From Pseudomonas triclosanedens (GTDB lineage: Bacteria > Pseudomonadota > Gammaproteobacteria > Pseudomonadales > Pseudomonadaceae): DNA of 64,000 bases. The notes beneath the pieces are model-generated. The model was not told where the DNA came from and ran no database searches. It worked only from the letters and a program-made list of their open reading frames with translations. Location of the stretch: the NCBI RefSeq assembly GCF_026686735.1, contig NZ_CP113432.1:2276001-2340000 (forward strand). Reading direction: 5' to 3'. Positions within the stretch are counted from its first letter, which is position 1. Each line of letters opens with the position of its first letter. Below, in pieces: positions 24,512 to 33,064 of this stretch. The translations under genes and the position numbers were made by a program.

Positions 24512-25858
24512 CTACGTAGTATGGACAACTTTTCCCAGGTATTGACCAAGAGCTAACCAAGCTTCTGCCATTTCCTTGCTATAGCTGTGGCGTTGGTAGA
24601 TTCGTTTAACTTTATTTTCCTCGGTATGGTTGAGGCAGCGCTCCGCCACTTCTGGTAATACGCCGAGCGCCGTCATGATCGTGGCCCCAGTTCGCCTAAG
24701 ATCATGAGGAGTCCACTTTCCACCAGGGAGTAGCAGCGCCTGAGCATTCGCGCTTCTATTGCTCAGAGTCCCCTGGCCATGCATGCGTTGCCGATCACCA
24801 AGTTGTTTGGTTACTGTCTTTGAACAGACTGGTCCGCTGTTTTGGACGTTGGGATAGCACCACTCACTAGCAGTAGTGAATGCCCTGACTCTTTTGAACT
24901 GTTTGATGGCGAAAGGTGAGAGGGTTATGTTGTGGGCCTTGCCATTCTTGCTGTGATCGGCGGGAATGTGCCAGTTTGCTTTTTCAAGATCGACGTTTTC
25001 CCATCGTGCGTTCAGCAGCTCACCAATGCGGCAGCAGGTCGATAAAGCAATCCAGATTGCAGCCTCTGAGGATGGAAGCAGGCCAGCCTCAGGGGCGAGC
25101 TTTGCTAATGTGCGGATTTCCTCTTCGCTCAAAACGCGATCACGCTCGACCTCTTTGCCGCCTATCTTGGCTTTGCGAATGCTCGAAGTGGGGTCGTGAT
25201 CAATTAGGTCACGATCTACGGCGAACCTGAACATTTGTCGCATCAGACTGAAAATCATCTTCGCCATGCGATTAACGCCACGCGAGAGCAACGCATCAGT
25301 AACTTCTGTGATGTGACCTTTTTTCACGTCTTCGACTGCCAGCTTGCCGAGATAAGGCAAGACATCCTTTTCGAACATTCGGCGAACTTCTGCGCCGCCA
25401 TCCTTGCGGTTGATTAAGTCGACCTTGGCCCAGTGCTCGAACAAATGCTGGACGGTTTTTCTGGCTGCTTGTCGGGATTTGGCTTCCTCCAGTGCTGCTT
25501 GCTCCGCAGCAATCCGTGCAAGCTCGGCGTCGCGCGCTGCCACACGAGCAGCTTCCTCGGCTTCCAGATGCTCCTTCAAATCCCTGACTCCAGACTTATG
25601 GAGTCCTGCAAGCTCCTTCGCTCGCTGTCCTGCCTCTGCCAGGGTCATTGTGCCTTCGCTACCATCGCGGCTGTAGGTACCTATAGGGAAGGTGATGCGT
25701 TCACTGCTGCTATTTGTGTAGCGGAAATAAAAGAGTCGCTCGCCGCTGGGGGTTATTCGAGCTACCAGACTGCCATGCCCCCAGATGGCGACTTCGCTGA
25801 GCCACTTGTCGCTTGCGCCAGGTTTAGCCGTCATCTGGCGGTCTGTAATCTTGGCCAT
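24512..25858 (-). CDS. int: Tyrosine recombinase integrase, P4/CP4-type
   Basis: A 448-residue integrase. The start MAKITDRQMTAKPGASDKWL matches the family's N-terminal DUF4102 arm-binding domain; longer in-frame extensions to 26122 would read through the attachment site and are rejected. The catalytic domain shows STCCRIGELLNARWENV (Arg I), HDLRRTGATIM (HxxR) and HTEENKVKRIYQRHSY with the nucleophilic Tyr. Residues 80-130 form a coiled, Ala/Glu-rich linker. It sits 196 bp from the tRNA-Pro fragment at 26055-26099, so it is the recombinase of the island that extends leftward. Confidence 0.95.
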   Translation of the reverse strand: MAKITDRQMTAKPGASDKWLSEVAIWGHGSLVARITPSGERLFYFRYTNSSSERITFPIGTYSRDGSEGTMTLAEAGQRAKELAGLHKSGVRDLKEHLEAEEAARVAARDAELARIAAEQAALEEAKSRQAARKTVQHLFEHWAKVDLINRKDGGAEVRRMFEKDVLPYLGKLAVEDVKKGHITEVTDALLSRGVNRMAKMIFSLMRQMFRFAVDRDLIDHDPTSSIRKAKIGGKEVERDRVLSEEEIRTLAKLAPEAGLLPSSEAAIWIALSTCCRIGELLNARWENVDLEKANWHIPADHSKNGKAHNITLSPFAIKQFKRVRAFTTASEWCYPNVQNSGPVCSKTVTKQLGDRQRMHGQGTLSNRSANAQALLLPGGKWTPHDLRRTGATIMTALGVLPEVAERCLNHTEENKVKRIYQRHSYSKEMAEAWLALGQYLGKVVHTT

Positions 25859-25873
25859 TCGCTCAGTTTTCCC

Positions 25874-25926
25874 GTTGCCAATTGGTTGCCAATTGAGATT
25901 CTCTGGTTGCCAATTCGTTGCCAATT
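25874..25926. repeat. Four direct repeats GTTGCCAATT upstream of int
   Basis: Identical decamers begin at 25874, 25885, 25906 and 25917. They are two 11-bp-spaced pairs, 32 bp apart, and each pair is followed by GAGATT or another near-identical extension. The helical spacing and the position between int and the attachment site fit arm-type integrase or excisionase binding sites; a recent 32-bp tandem duplication is an equally simple explanation. Confidence 0.8.
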
Positions 25927-26054
25927 GAGATTGGCTTTGACTGAATCGCTTCGAGCTATTTTGGACGATAAATTGGCTGCGGGCCAGTAGATTCAAGGGT
26001 TTAGAGAGGGAGGCTTGGATTGGCCTGGACAAGCTCGGAAGGGTTATTACCTGT

Positions 26055-26099
26055 ATGGGGTGCAAGGGGTAGAGTGTTCGAATCACTCCGTCCCGACCA
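26055..26099 (+). other. attR-like site: 3' half of tRNA-Pro(GGG)
   Basis: ATGGGGTGCAAGGGGT corresponds to the anticodon loop and 3' stem of tRNA-Pro(GGG). It is followed by a T-arm (GAGTG-TTCGAAT-CACTC), the acceptor 3' strand CGTCCCG, discriminator A and CCA. The 5' half (expected to start CGGGACG) is not upstream; integrase-proximal DNA is there instead. This is the remnant left when an element inserts into the 3' part of the tRNA gene. The intact tRNA is predicted at the left end of the island, outside the window. Confidence 0.85.
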
Positions 26100-26103
26100 A
26101 AAT

Positions 26104-26147
26104 CCATAAAAAATCCAACCACTTTCTAGTGGTTGGATTTTTTATGG
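26104..26147 (+). terminator. Terminator of the tRNA-Pro gene
   Basis: A perfect 20-bp inverted repeat (arms 26104-26123 and 26128-26147) closed by TTCT, with a six-T tract at the end of the stem. It lies 4 bp after the CCA of the tRNA remnant, as expected for the original tRNA transcription unit, and marks the return to the ancestral chromosome. Confidence 0.92.
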
Positions 26148-26319
26148 GCTGGATATTTTCTGTTCTTCGAATCTTTCCTGCTTTTTATCCCGCCAAAGAT
26201 CGGTAGCTTTAACGAGACTCTTTCATCGAGTCATGCACGTCATGATTCTCTTGCGATTGGGTGCCAGCCATTGCAGCCTGGGGGACGGCTGTGGCCCAGG
26301 GAGTGAAAATCCTCCTGGA

Positions 26320-26400
26320 CGCTGTCCTGTTCGGCGAGATCCTCGACGCTGCCGACCTGCCCGCTGGTGTGTTCAACCTGATGAGCGGCGGCGCTAGCGG
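26320..26400 (+). pseudogene. Aldehyde dehydrogenase fragment
   Basis: The plus strand from about 26324 reads LFGEILDAADLPAGVFNLMSGGASG. This is the ALDH-superfamily segment (xxAEILxxAGLPxGVxNVVxGxG) that follows the proton-relay Lys/Pro region. No start, catalytic Cys or remainder of the gene is present nearby. It is a relic showing that DNA was lost between the island and the adjoining nitronate monooxygenase gene. Confidence 0.7.
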
Positions 26401-27377
26401 GCCGCGGGAGTGGAGGGAGCACCCACAACAGTCATAGCCGTTTCTGCATACTCACGGCGCAGGCGCGATACCAACTCCGACACCGGGGGAACATCGTCAA
26501 TCAGATCGACGCCCTGGCCGGCGCTCCAGATGTCCCGCCATGCCTTCAGGCCATTCGGCAGGTTTGGAGTGCGCGGGGCGCGTAGTGGTGGCAGGTCGTC
26601 CGGGTCAAGCCCAACTCGGGTGATGGCGCCTTTCAGGAATGTAGCAACGACTCCGGATAGTCGGTCAGTCACCACGACATCCGACATCCGTTGCGACACC
26701 AGTAGAGACTTGTAGTCTTCGCCGGCCAGCGACTCTCGCGTCGCCGCGAAGCGGGTGCCCATATAGGCGAAGTCCGCTCCCAGTACTTCTGCGGCATGGA
26801 TCCCCCGGCCATCGGAAATGGTCCCAGCCAGCAGCACGCCGCCATCCCATATCTTGCGGATGGCCGGTACCAGTGCGAAAGGATTGGCTATTCCGGTATG
26901 CCCGCCGGCGCCAGCCGTAAGCACGATCAGCCCGTCCACACCCGCGTCCATGGCCTTATGCGCATGTCGTAAGGTCGCTACGTCGTGGAAGACCAGGCCG
27001 CCATAGCGCTGGACCCGCTCGACCACATCGCCTGGTGCGCCAAAGCTGGTAATCACGATAGGGGGGGCGAAGCGCTGGATCAGCTCGAGAGTTGCCTGAA
27101 AGCGAGCGGAGTGCACATCCTGCACCACCAGGTTCAATGCCCAGGGTGCGAACCGGTGATCTCCCGTTTGGCGGGCGAGGGTGGCTTCGCGCTCGATGTG
27201 CTCCAGCCACGAACTGAGTTGTTCGACGCTTCGCGCATTGCCCGCCGGCAGGCTGCCGACCACCCCGGCGCGGCAGCAGGCGAGCAGCAATTCGGTACCC
27301 GAAACGAGGAACATCGGTGCCGCCACCACGGGCAGCGCCAGCTTGGATTTGAGGGCCTTGATCCGTGCCGTGCTCAT
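26394..27377 (-). CDS. Nitronate monooxygenase-family flavoenzyme (NAD(P)H-independent, FMN)
   Basis: A 327-residue TIM-barrel FMN enzyme. PVVAAPMFLVSGTELLLACC, GVVGSLPAGNARS, VHDVATLRHAHKAMDAGVDGLIVLTAGAGGHTG (the phosphate-binding GxGGH) and GTISDGRGIHAAEVLGADFAYMGTRF match the 2-nitropropane dioxygenase family. It oxidises alkyl nitronates, or in distant members other enolisable substrates. The ATG at 27377 was chosen over 27398; the latter lies in the tail of the terminator of the upstream ABC operon. A second, only distantly similar, family member is encoded at 43984-45096. Confidence 0.9.
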   Translation of the reverse strand: MSTARIKALKSKLALPVVAAPMFLVSGTELLLACCRAGVVGSLPAGNARSVEQLSSWLEHIEREATLARQTGDHRFAPWALNLVVQDVHSARFQATLELIQRFAPPIVITSFGAPGDVVERVQRYGGLVFHDVATLRHAHKAMDAGVDGLIVLTAGAGGHTGIANPFALVPAIRKIWDGGVLLAGTISDGRGIHAAEVLGADFAYMGTRFAATRESLAGEDYKSLLVSQRMSDVVVTDRLSGVVATFLKGAITRVGLDPDDLPPLRAPRTPNLPNGLKAWRDIWSAGQGVDLIDDVPPVSELVSRLRREYAETAMTVVGAPSTPAAR

Positions 27378-27387
27378 GTCGTGCCTC

Positions 27388-27420
27388 AAAAAAACCACAG
27401 GCCACTGACGTGGCCTGTGG
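27388..27420 (-). terminator. Rho-independent terminator of the ABC transporter operon
   Basis: CCACAGGCCAC (27395-27405) and GTGGCCTGTGG (27410-27420) form a perfect 11-bp stem with a TGAC loop. On the minus strand seven T follow (27394-27388). It lies between the permease stop at 27515 and the nitronate monooxygenase ATG at 27377. Confidence 0.92.
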
Positions 27421-27514
27421 ATGCCGCGAAGCTGGAGTCGCTGGCCGACATTTCAGCTCGTCCGGGCATCGCCAGCATTGGGATGCCGCCCGAATCGGGC
27501 GGCGTTCGTCGACT

Positions 27515-28174
27515 CTATCGCTCGTGCCGGCTCAAGTGGTGCTCAAGGCGCCCCACGAGGAGGGTCGCCGGGATGCAGACTGCTGCGTACATGAGGCCGG
27601 TCAGGACCATCACCGACATGTAGTTGAAGGTGTTGGAGCCGATCTCGTTCGCCACGCCCACCAGTTCGGGCAGGGCGATGGTGAAGCACAACGATGTGGT
27701 CTGCAGAATCACCAGGGCGAAGCCCAGCAGCGGTGGAATGGCGATCCGCAGGCCCTGGGGCAGGATGACGATACGCAGGGTATCGAGGTAGCTCAGGCCG
27801 ATGGTGGTGGCAGCCTCCTGCTGTCCTTTGGGGACCGCATTCAGGCCAGCACGGATGATCTCGCTGGTGTACGAGCCGGTACACCAGGCCAGCGCGATGA
27901 TCGACGCGGTGAAGGAGGAAAGTGTGAGTCCGGCCTGAGGTAGTCCGAAATAGAAGAACTGCAGCAGGATCAGCACCGGGCCGCCACGGCCTACCTCGAT
28001 CAGGCACAGAACGAGGGCTCGAGTGGCTTTCGAGCGGGCGCCGACCGTCAGCGCGAAAAACAGCCCCAGGGGAATACCCACCAGGATGCTGACGCCCGCT
28101 ACCTTCAGGCTGAGAAGGTAGCCGTCGACCAATTGCGGGAACCATTCGACCCACATGAGCAGCATCTCTTTCAT
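27515..28174 (-). CDS. Amino-acid-type ABC transporter permease (second subunit)
   Basis: A 219-residue inner-membrane permease of the His/Glu/Gln/Arg/opine family. It has about five transmembrane helices and the EAA loop IRAGLNAVPKGQQEAATTIGLSYLDTLRIVILPQGLRIAIPP. The ATG at 28174 overlaps the stop of the preceding permease by 4 nt. With the partner permease and the ATPase it forms an importer for a polar amino-acid-like solute. The binding proteins are encoded separately at 41953 and 50802. Confidence 0.93.
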   Translation of the reverse strand: MKEMLLMWVEWFPQLVDGYLLSLKVAGVSILVGIPLGLFFALTVGARSKATRALVLCLIEVGRGGPVLILLQFFYFGLPQAGLTLSSFTASIIALAWCTGSYTSEIIRAGLNAVPKGQQEAATTIGLSYLDTLRIVILPQGLRIAIPPLLGFALVILQTTSLCFTIALPELVGVANEIGSNTFNYMSVMVLTGLMYAAVCIPATLLVGRLEHHLSRHER

Positions 28175-28818
28175 CTTTCCACCTTCGCACGCAGTTTGAT
28201 GTCCAGCCTGCGACTGGCCCACGCCATCAGGAAGCTCATCAGGAAGTAGAGGACGGCGGCCATCGCGTAAATGCTCAAGCCTTTGAAGGTTTGCTGGGAT
28301 ATGTAGTACGAGACCTGCGCCAGCTCCGGCACGCCGATCGCCGATGCCACGGCGGTGTCCTTCAGCAGGCCGATGCAGTAGGTAGCTGCGGAGGGCAGGG
28401 AGATGCGGAAGACCTGCGGGATGATCACGTCCCAGTACTTCTGCCGGAAGTTAAGGCCAAGCACCGCCGAGGCTTCGAACTGGCCTTTGGGTACTGCCGT
28501 CAGGGCGCCCCGGTAGACTTCGGCGAGGTTGGCCGCTGTGATCAACCCCAGGCCGATCACAGCGGCCACGAATGGATCGAGCTGAAAAACATGCTCGCTG
28601 AAGGCGAAGAAAATGAAGAACAGCCAGACGATGGGCGGGATGCTGCGAAAGGTCAGGATCAACGCAGCCGCCAGGTTCTTCAGAATACGGTTGCGCGATA
28701 CCCGCAGGGTGCAGATCGGTACCGCCAGGATTGCCCCGAGCACGAATGAGCCGGCGGTCAGCGCGATCGTCCAGGGCAGGCCCTTGAGAATTGCGATAAA
28801 GATGTCGGTGTAGTTCAT
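28171..28818 (-). CDS. Amino-acid-type ABC transporter permease (first subunit)
   Basis: 215 residues with the EAA motif VYRGALTAVPKGQFEASAVLGLNFRQKYWDVIIPQVFRISLP and an ILTFRSIPPIVWLFFIFF helix typical of GlnP/HisQ-type permeases. The start shares one base with the stop of the ATPase gene and the stop overlaps the next permease, so the three genes are translationally coupled. Heterodimeric permease architecture is inferred. Confidence 0.93.
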   Translation of the reverse strand: MNYTDIFIAILKGLPWTIALTAGSFVLGAILAVPICTLRVSRNRILKNLAAALILTFRSIPPIVWLFFIFFAFSEHVFQLDPFVAAVIGLGLITAANLAEVYRGALTAVPKGQFEASAVLGLNFRQKYWDVIIPQVFRISLPSAATYCIGLLKDTAVASAIGVPELAQVSYYISQQTFKGLSIYAMAAVLYFLMSFLMAWASRRLDIKLRAKVER

Positions 28819-29621
28819 CAGCGATCTCGCACGGCTGTGAGAAATTGTCTGACCCGCGCATTCTGCGGGTTGCGCATCACCTCACTGCTCTTGCCCTGTT
28901 CGATGATGACGCCGTCTGCCATCACTACTACCCGGTCGGAGACGTTCTCTGCGAAGCGCATCTCATGGGTCACCACGATCATGGTCATACCCTCGTCGGC
29001 GAGCTCGCGCATCACCGCCAGCACTTCCAGGCCGACTTCCGGGTCGAGCGCGGATGTCGGCTCGTCGAACAGCATGATCTGCGGGTCCAGGGCAAGGGCG
29101 CGGGAAATCGCGATTCGCTGTTGCTGACCACCCGAGCAGCGCGAGGGGTACATCGACGCCTTGTTTGCCAGACCTACGCGGGCCAGCAACTGCATCGAGC
29201 GTTCGTCGGCCTCGGCCTTGCTGCGCTTGAGTACGCGGCGTTGCGCCAGGCTGACGTTCTCCAGCACAGTCAGATGCGGGAACAGATTGAACGACTGGAA
29301 GACCATGCCCAGCTTCTTGTGCAACTGGGCCAATTGCTGCTTGGTGACCGGGGCCTTGGCATCAATGGTCAGGCCGTCGACGGTTATCTTGCCCTCCGTC
29401 GGTGGTTCCAACTGGTTGATACAGCGCAACAGCGTACTCTTGCCCGAGCCGCTGGGACCGATGATCGCGACCACCTCGCCGGCGGACATCTCGAAGTTGA
29501 TGTTGTCCAGAACCTTGATTGCGCCAAAGCTCTTTCCTACTCCTTCAAGACGCAGTATGGGCTTGGCATCAAGCGCCACTACTTGGCTTTGCGGATCTGC
29601 TTTGGGGAGGACTTTGTTCAT
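28818..29621 (-). CDS. Amino-acid-type ABC transporter ATP-binding protein
   Basis: A 267-residue ATPase of the GlnQ/HisP class. Walker A is GPSGSGKSTLLRCINQLE near residue 55, the Q-loop FQSFNLFPHLTVLENV, ABC signature SGGQQQRIAISRALALDP, Walker B IMLFDEPTSALD and switch VTHEMRFAENV. The first 20 residues are a non-conserved extension; the ATG at 29621 is retained although the conserved domain starts near residue 22. It is the first gene of the operon, downstream of operator box A. Confidence 0.95.
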   Translation of the reverse strand: MNKVLPKADPQSQVVALDAKPILRLEGVGKSFGAIKVLDNINFEMSAGEVVAIIGPSGSGKSTLLRCINQLEPPTEGKITVDGLTIDAKAPVTKQQLAQLHKKLGMVFQSFNLFPHLTVLENVSLAQRRVLKRSKAEADERSMQLLARVGLANKASMYPSRCSGGQQQRIAISRALALDPQIMLFDEPTSALDPEVGLEVLAVMRELADEGMTMIVVTHEMRFAENVSDRVVVMADGVIIEQGKSSEVMRNPQNARVRQFLTAVRDR

Positions 29622-30127
29622 ATTGTTCTAACACCCGTTGAAGTAAGCATCTGGCACCTGGAGTTGCGCTAGCGAGGCAGCCTGGAGCGGGACGGTGCGA
29701 TCCTCGGGACAACGATTCCGAGAGGCCTTCCTGGCATTTTCGCCTCGTATGTTTCGTCACCAGGAGGGTGATTAGACTCATGGGTACTAAAAAATGACCG
29801 TTGGGTTATTATGCACTCCGGTCCCACGGTGTCAAGCGGCGAGTGGCCATTCTTGGAATGGCTGAAAGCCTTGCAGCACTAGGCTTTCAGCAATATTTTC
29901 CGACTCCGGGGAAGATTGCTTGATGGATGGAGGTCGTTCATGCGCCTCCCTGTGAGCCAGTATCGGCCTGCCTGCCCTGGTCGATGTCGTGGTATTGATC
30001 GCGCAGCGGAGTGCCCGCACAGCGAATACTTCCCCTCCCACGGCTGTCAGGCAGGCGTAGCTGATTGGCAGATTTGCGCTTGAAAAATTGGGCGCTATCG
30101 CTGGCGTCCGAACCCTGCGAAGTGGTT
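29622..30127. other. Intergenic region upstream of ABC transporter operon
   Basis: 506 bp separating the ABC operon from the end of the seven-gene operon. Besides operator box A (29791-29810) it contains GCTGAAAGCC (29861-29870) and its exact inverted copy GGCTTTCAGC (29882-29891), a hairpin without a T-run. No credible gene was found. Confidence 0.5.
29791..29810. promoter_or_regulatory. Regulon operator box A (ABC transporter operon)
   Basis: AAAATGACCGTTGGGTTATT; its complement shares ACCCAACGGT with box B and the TGACC/GGT half-sites with the others. It lies 170 bp before the ATPase start, in the only long non-coding stretch upstream of the operon. Confidence 0.6.
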
Positions 30128-31021
30128 CTACAAGGTTGCGAAGAGCTTGCGGTACAGCTCCGGGCGGCGGTCCGTCAGTTGGCGTACTTCGCCTTTCTCC
30201 CGGGACATGCGAAGGGTCTCCAGATCCAGGCTTGCGTGCAGCAGGCCTTCGTCGGCGAAATCCGAGCGGGCGAGGGTGCCATCCTCGATTTTGAAGCGGT
30301 TATCGATCGGGCATGCCACGAAGGCCTGGCCGCTGCAGCTCACCGGGTAGTCCCTGGGAATGCCCAGATTGCCGACCAGCGTTGAGACGCAGACGAACAT
30401 CTGGTTCTCCAGCGCGCGCGCGTGCGCCGAGTGCCATACTCGCCAGGTGCCGCGCTGGTCGGTCAGAGAGGGTACGAACAGGACCTCTATCCCCTGCGCC
30501 GCCAGGTACTGTGTCAGCTCGGGAAACTGCACGTCGTAGCAGACTAAGAGGCCGCATTTCACTCCGTCGATTTCGAAGGCCAGCAGGGAGTCGCCCGGCG
30601 TGGTCCGGATGGCCTTTTCGCCGCGTGTCATGTGCAGTTTGTCTTGGCGCAGTTCGGTACCGTCCGGGGCGAACACGAAGGCACTGTTGACGCCTACGCC
30701 CTGTTCTTCGTGCCAGTAAGTGGCGCCGACGATGTGAATGTCGTATTGCCCTGCCAGGGCTGACATCAGGGCCTTGAACTCGTCGAACAATGGCGTCAGA
30801 ACCTTGCGGTAGAAGGCCGCCACACCGGCGTTGTCCACGTTAGCCGCATCGGCGTCGGTCCAGAGCAGTCCCATCGGCAGGAATTCGGGCAGCAGCACGG
30901 CCTGGCTGCCGGCGTTGGCCGCTTCGGCGACGAAGCCTTCGACATGGGCGGCGAATTCGTGGAATGCGCTGTAGTGGCGAATGCGGAAGACGGCGATGGA
31001 TACGTTCAGCTTGTTGTTCAT
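30128..31021 (-). CDS. Carbon-nitrogen hydrolase (nitrilase superfamily amidase)
   Basis: A 297-residue cytosolic amidohydrolase. Catalytic Glu is expected in QAVLLPEFLPMG, Lys in RQDKLHMTRGEK and Cys in CGLLVCYDVQFPE, the E-K-C triad of the superfamily. It probably hydrolyses an amide or half-amide to the acid plus ammonia. The ATG at 31021 overlaps the stop of the acyl-CoA ligase gene by 4 nt (the upstream start at 31114 lies inside that gene). It is the last gene of the 36698-30128 operon. Substrate not predictable. Confidence 0.9.
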   Translation of the reverse strand: MNNKLNVSIAVFRIRHYSAFHEFAAHVEGFVAEAANAGSQAVLLPEFLPMGLLWTDADAANVDNAGVAAFYRKVLTPLFDEFKALMSALAGQYDIHIVGATYWHEEQGVGVNSAFVFAPDGTELRQDKLHMTRGEKAIRTTPGDSLLAFEIDGVKCGLLVCYDVQFPELTQYLAAQGIEVLFVPSLTDQRGTWRVWHSAHARALENQMFVCVSTLVGNLGIPRDYPVSCSGQAFVACPIDNRFKIEDGTLARSDFADEGLLHASLDLETLRMSREKGEVRQLTDRRPELYRKLFATL

Positions 31022-32514
31022 TGGTTGCCGCTCTCCCACAGCGTCTTCAACGCTTTCTTGTCGATCTTGCCGGTGTTGCCCAAGGGCATCTCGTCGATCC
31101 GCAGGTATTCGCAAGGCAGTTTGAACTGCGCCAGGCGTTGGCTCGCGAACGCTTCCAGCTCCGTGTCGTCCGGGTTCTGGCCCGGGGCCAGGACTATGTA
31201 GGCCAACGGCAGCTCACCGAACTTGCTGTCGGGAATGCCGATCACGGCCGCGGCGAGCACGGCGGGGTGGGCGAGCAGGGCGTTCTCGACTTCTGCTGGT
31301 GCGATGTTCGCTCCGCCACGGATGATGATGTCCTTGATCCTACCCGTGAGATAGAAGTAGCCATCGGCGTCGACATGGCCCAGGTCGCCGGTTCGCAGAA
31401 GACCATCCTGGAAGGTGGCCTGGGTCAGCTCGGGGTTCTTGAAGTAACCATGAGTGGTGGCGGGGGCGCGTACCCAGATCTCGCCGGTCACCCCAGCGGC
31501 AACCGCTGCGCCGTTGCTGTCCACCACGATGATCCGCGCGCCGGGGGCTGCCTTGCCGATCGCTCCGTGCGGGACCCTTTCACCCTCGGCGTAGTATTTG
31601 CCGAATATCGGCCGTGCCTCGGTCAGGGCGTAGTAGTCCTCCAGCTCTTTGCCGAAACGCTGGGCGAAGCGGCTGCGCAGGTCGTCAGAGAGGGGGGCGC
31701 CCGCCGAGATGATGACCCGCATGTGCGACAGGTCGAAGTGCAGGTCGTTCTGCTCGGCGTACTCGAGCATCATGGAGAACATGGTCGGCACGCCCTGGAA
31801 GGCTGTGACGCGATGTTCCACTATGGCTTCCAGCGTTTCGCGCGGATGGAAGCGGCGCTGGATGATGATTTCGCTGCCGGCCTGCAGGGCCATCGAGCAG
31901 GAGGTCGAAAGGCCATAGAGGAAGCCCAGGGGCAGCGCCACCAGTAGCTTGTCGTCCGGCCCCATCTGCCACATCTCGATCAGCGAGGCGTTTCCTGCCA
32001 CTTCGCTTTCCTGGCTGTACAGCACCGCCTTGGGGGTGCCGGTCGAGCCGGAAGTGTAGATGATCAGGAAGTCTTCGGTCGGCGCTTGGTTCTGTTCGTA
32101 GCGGGGCGCTGTGGTCATGTCGCGGGCGAAGAATTCGTCGACCAGCAGCAGGTCCACCTCGGTGCCGGAGATCGCGTCACGGGCCACTTCGCCAAGCCTG
32201 GCGTCGGTGAACAGCACTCGGGTGCCTGCGTGTTCGAGGATATAGCGTACTTCCTGACTGCTCAGGGCGGCATTCAGCGGCACGAAGGTACCGCCGATCT
32301 TCGCCATGGCGTAGTACAGCAGCATGATCTCAGGGCGGTTCTCACAGAACACGGCGACAGTGCCGCTGGCCGATGCACCGGCCTTCTTGAGCAGGTAGAC
32401 GGTTCTGTCGATCTCTCGCGCCAGCTCACCGAAGGTGAACACCTTGTCTTCAAATCGCACAGCAGGCTGGCTGCTGCGTGCCTGTGCGTGCGCATCGATA
32501 CTACTTACGATCAT
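31018..32514 (-). CDS. AMP-forming acyl-CoA ligase/synthetase
   Basis: A 498-residue member of the adenylate-forming (ANL) family. The P-loop-like IIYTSGSTGTPKAVLYS is near residue 152, ALTEARPIFGKYY is the A5 motif, GLLRTGDLGHVDADGYFYLTGR the A7-A8 region, and MPLGNTGKIDKKAL holds the catalytic Lys. It activates a carboxylic acid to its CoA thioester via an acyl-adenylate, and so links the amide-cleavage steps to the acyl-CoA dehydrogenase and MaoC hydratase encoded just upstream. Confidence 0.93.
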   Translation of the reverse strand: MIVSSIDAHAQARSSQPAVRFEDKVFTFGELAREIDRTVYLLKKAGASASGTVAVFCENRPEIMLLYYAMAKIGGTFVPLNAALSSQEVRYILEHAGTRVLFTDARLGEVARDAISGTEVDLLLVDEFFARDMTTAPRYEQNQAPTEDFLIIYTSGSTGTPKAVLYSQESEVAGNASLIEMWQMGPDDKLLVALPLGFLYGLSTSCSMALQAGSEIIIQRRFHPRETLEAIVEHRVTAFQGVPTMFSMMLEYAEQNDLHFDLSHMRVIISAGAPLSDDLRSRFAQRFGKELEDYYALTEARPIFGKYYAEGERVPHGAIGKAAPGARIIVVDSNGAAVAAGVTGEIWVRAPATTHGYFKNPELTQATFQDGLLRTGDLGHVDADGYFYLTGRIKDIIIRGGANIAPAEVENALLAHPAVLAAAVIGIPDSKFGELPLAYIVLAPGQNPDDTELEAFASQRLAQFKLPCEYLRIDEMPLGNTGKIDKKALKTLWESGNQ

Positions 32515-32561
32515 GTCCAGGGGGCCTCAGGTAAACACTAGCGCGAGAGATTGGGACGCGG

Positions 32562-33047
32562 CTACGCCGGCTTGCGGTGCATCATCACTTTCCACTCGCC
32601 GTCCTGCACGGTCTCGCCCCGCTGGTTGACCAGGGCCACGTGGAAATTGACGATGCCGACGCCCGGCTTCTTGGTTTCGCGTTTGGAGGCGACGGTTTCC
32701 CTTACATGGATGGTGTCGCCGATCTTGATCGGGCCACGCAGGTCCCAAGTCATGCCCAGGAAGGCGATGGCGGTGCCCTCCTTGATGCCCAGGCGGCTTT
32801 CCAGCCCGGTGGCGATGGCGAAGCCGGCCGGGCCGTGCAGGATACGACCGCCGAACACGGTATGCTTGGCGAATTCTTCGTCGGTGTGCACCGGGTTGTG
32901 GTCACCGGTCAGCGCGGCGAACATGACGATGTCAGCCTCGGTGATGGTGCGGCGTGGAGTGTTCCATTCACGGCCCACTTCCAGTTCATCGAAGTACAAG
33001 GCGTTTTGACCGATTCCCAGTTCGTTGTTTTCGGCAGCGCTGGTCAT
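32562..33047 (-). CDS. MaoC-family enoyl-CoA hydratase/dehydratase
   Basis: A 161-residue hot-dog-fold protein. FAALTGDHNPVHTDEEFAKHTVFGGRILHGPAGFAIATG contains the catalytic D-x4-H dyad (DHNPVH) and the GGRILHG loop of (R)-specific enoyl-CoA hydratases. The length is normal for single-domain MaoC. It adds water to an enoyl-CoA, presumably the product of the neighbouring acyl-CoA dehydrogenase. It lies 17 nt after the deacetylase-family gene in the same operon. Confidence 0.92.
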   Translation of the reverse strand: MTSAAENNELGIGQNALYFDELEVGREWNTPRRTITEADIVMFAALTGDHNPVHTDEEFAKHTVFGGRILHGPAGFAIATGLESRLGIKEGTAIAFLGMTWDLRGPIKIGDTIHVRETVASKRETKKPGVGIVNFHVALVNQRGETVQDGEWKVMMHRKPA

Positions 33048-33064
33048 ATTTTCGTGACTCCTGG

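Noticed and set aside
26041..26099. Intact tRNA gene
   Set aside because: Only the anticodon-to-CCA half is present; the D-arm and 5' acceptor strand are missing.
24512..26122. Longer integrase form starting at 26122
   Set aside because: The extra 88 codons translate the tRNA remnant and its terminator; the family start MAKITDRQ lies at 25858.
29832..30041. 69-codon minus-strand frame between the ABC and seven-gene operons
   Set aside because: No RBS, basic low-complexity composition, and it covers an inverted repeat rather than a domain.
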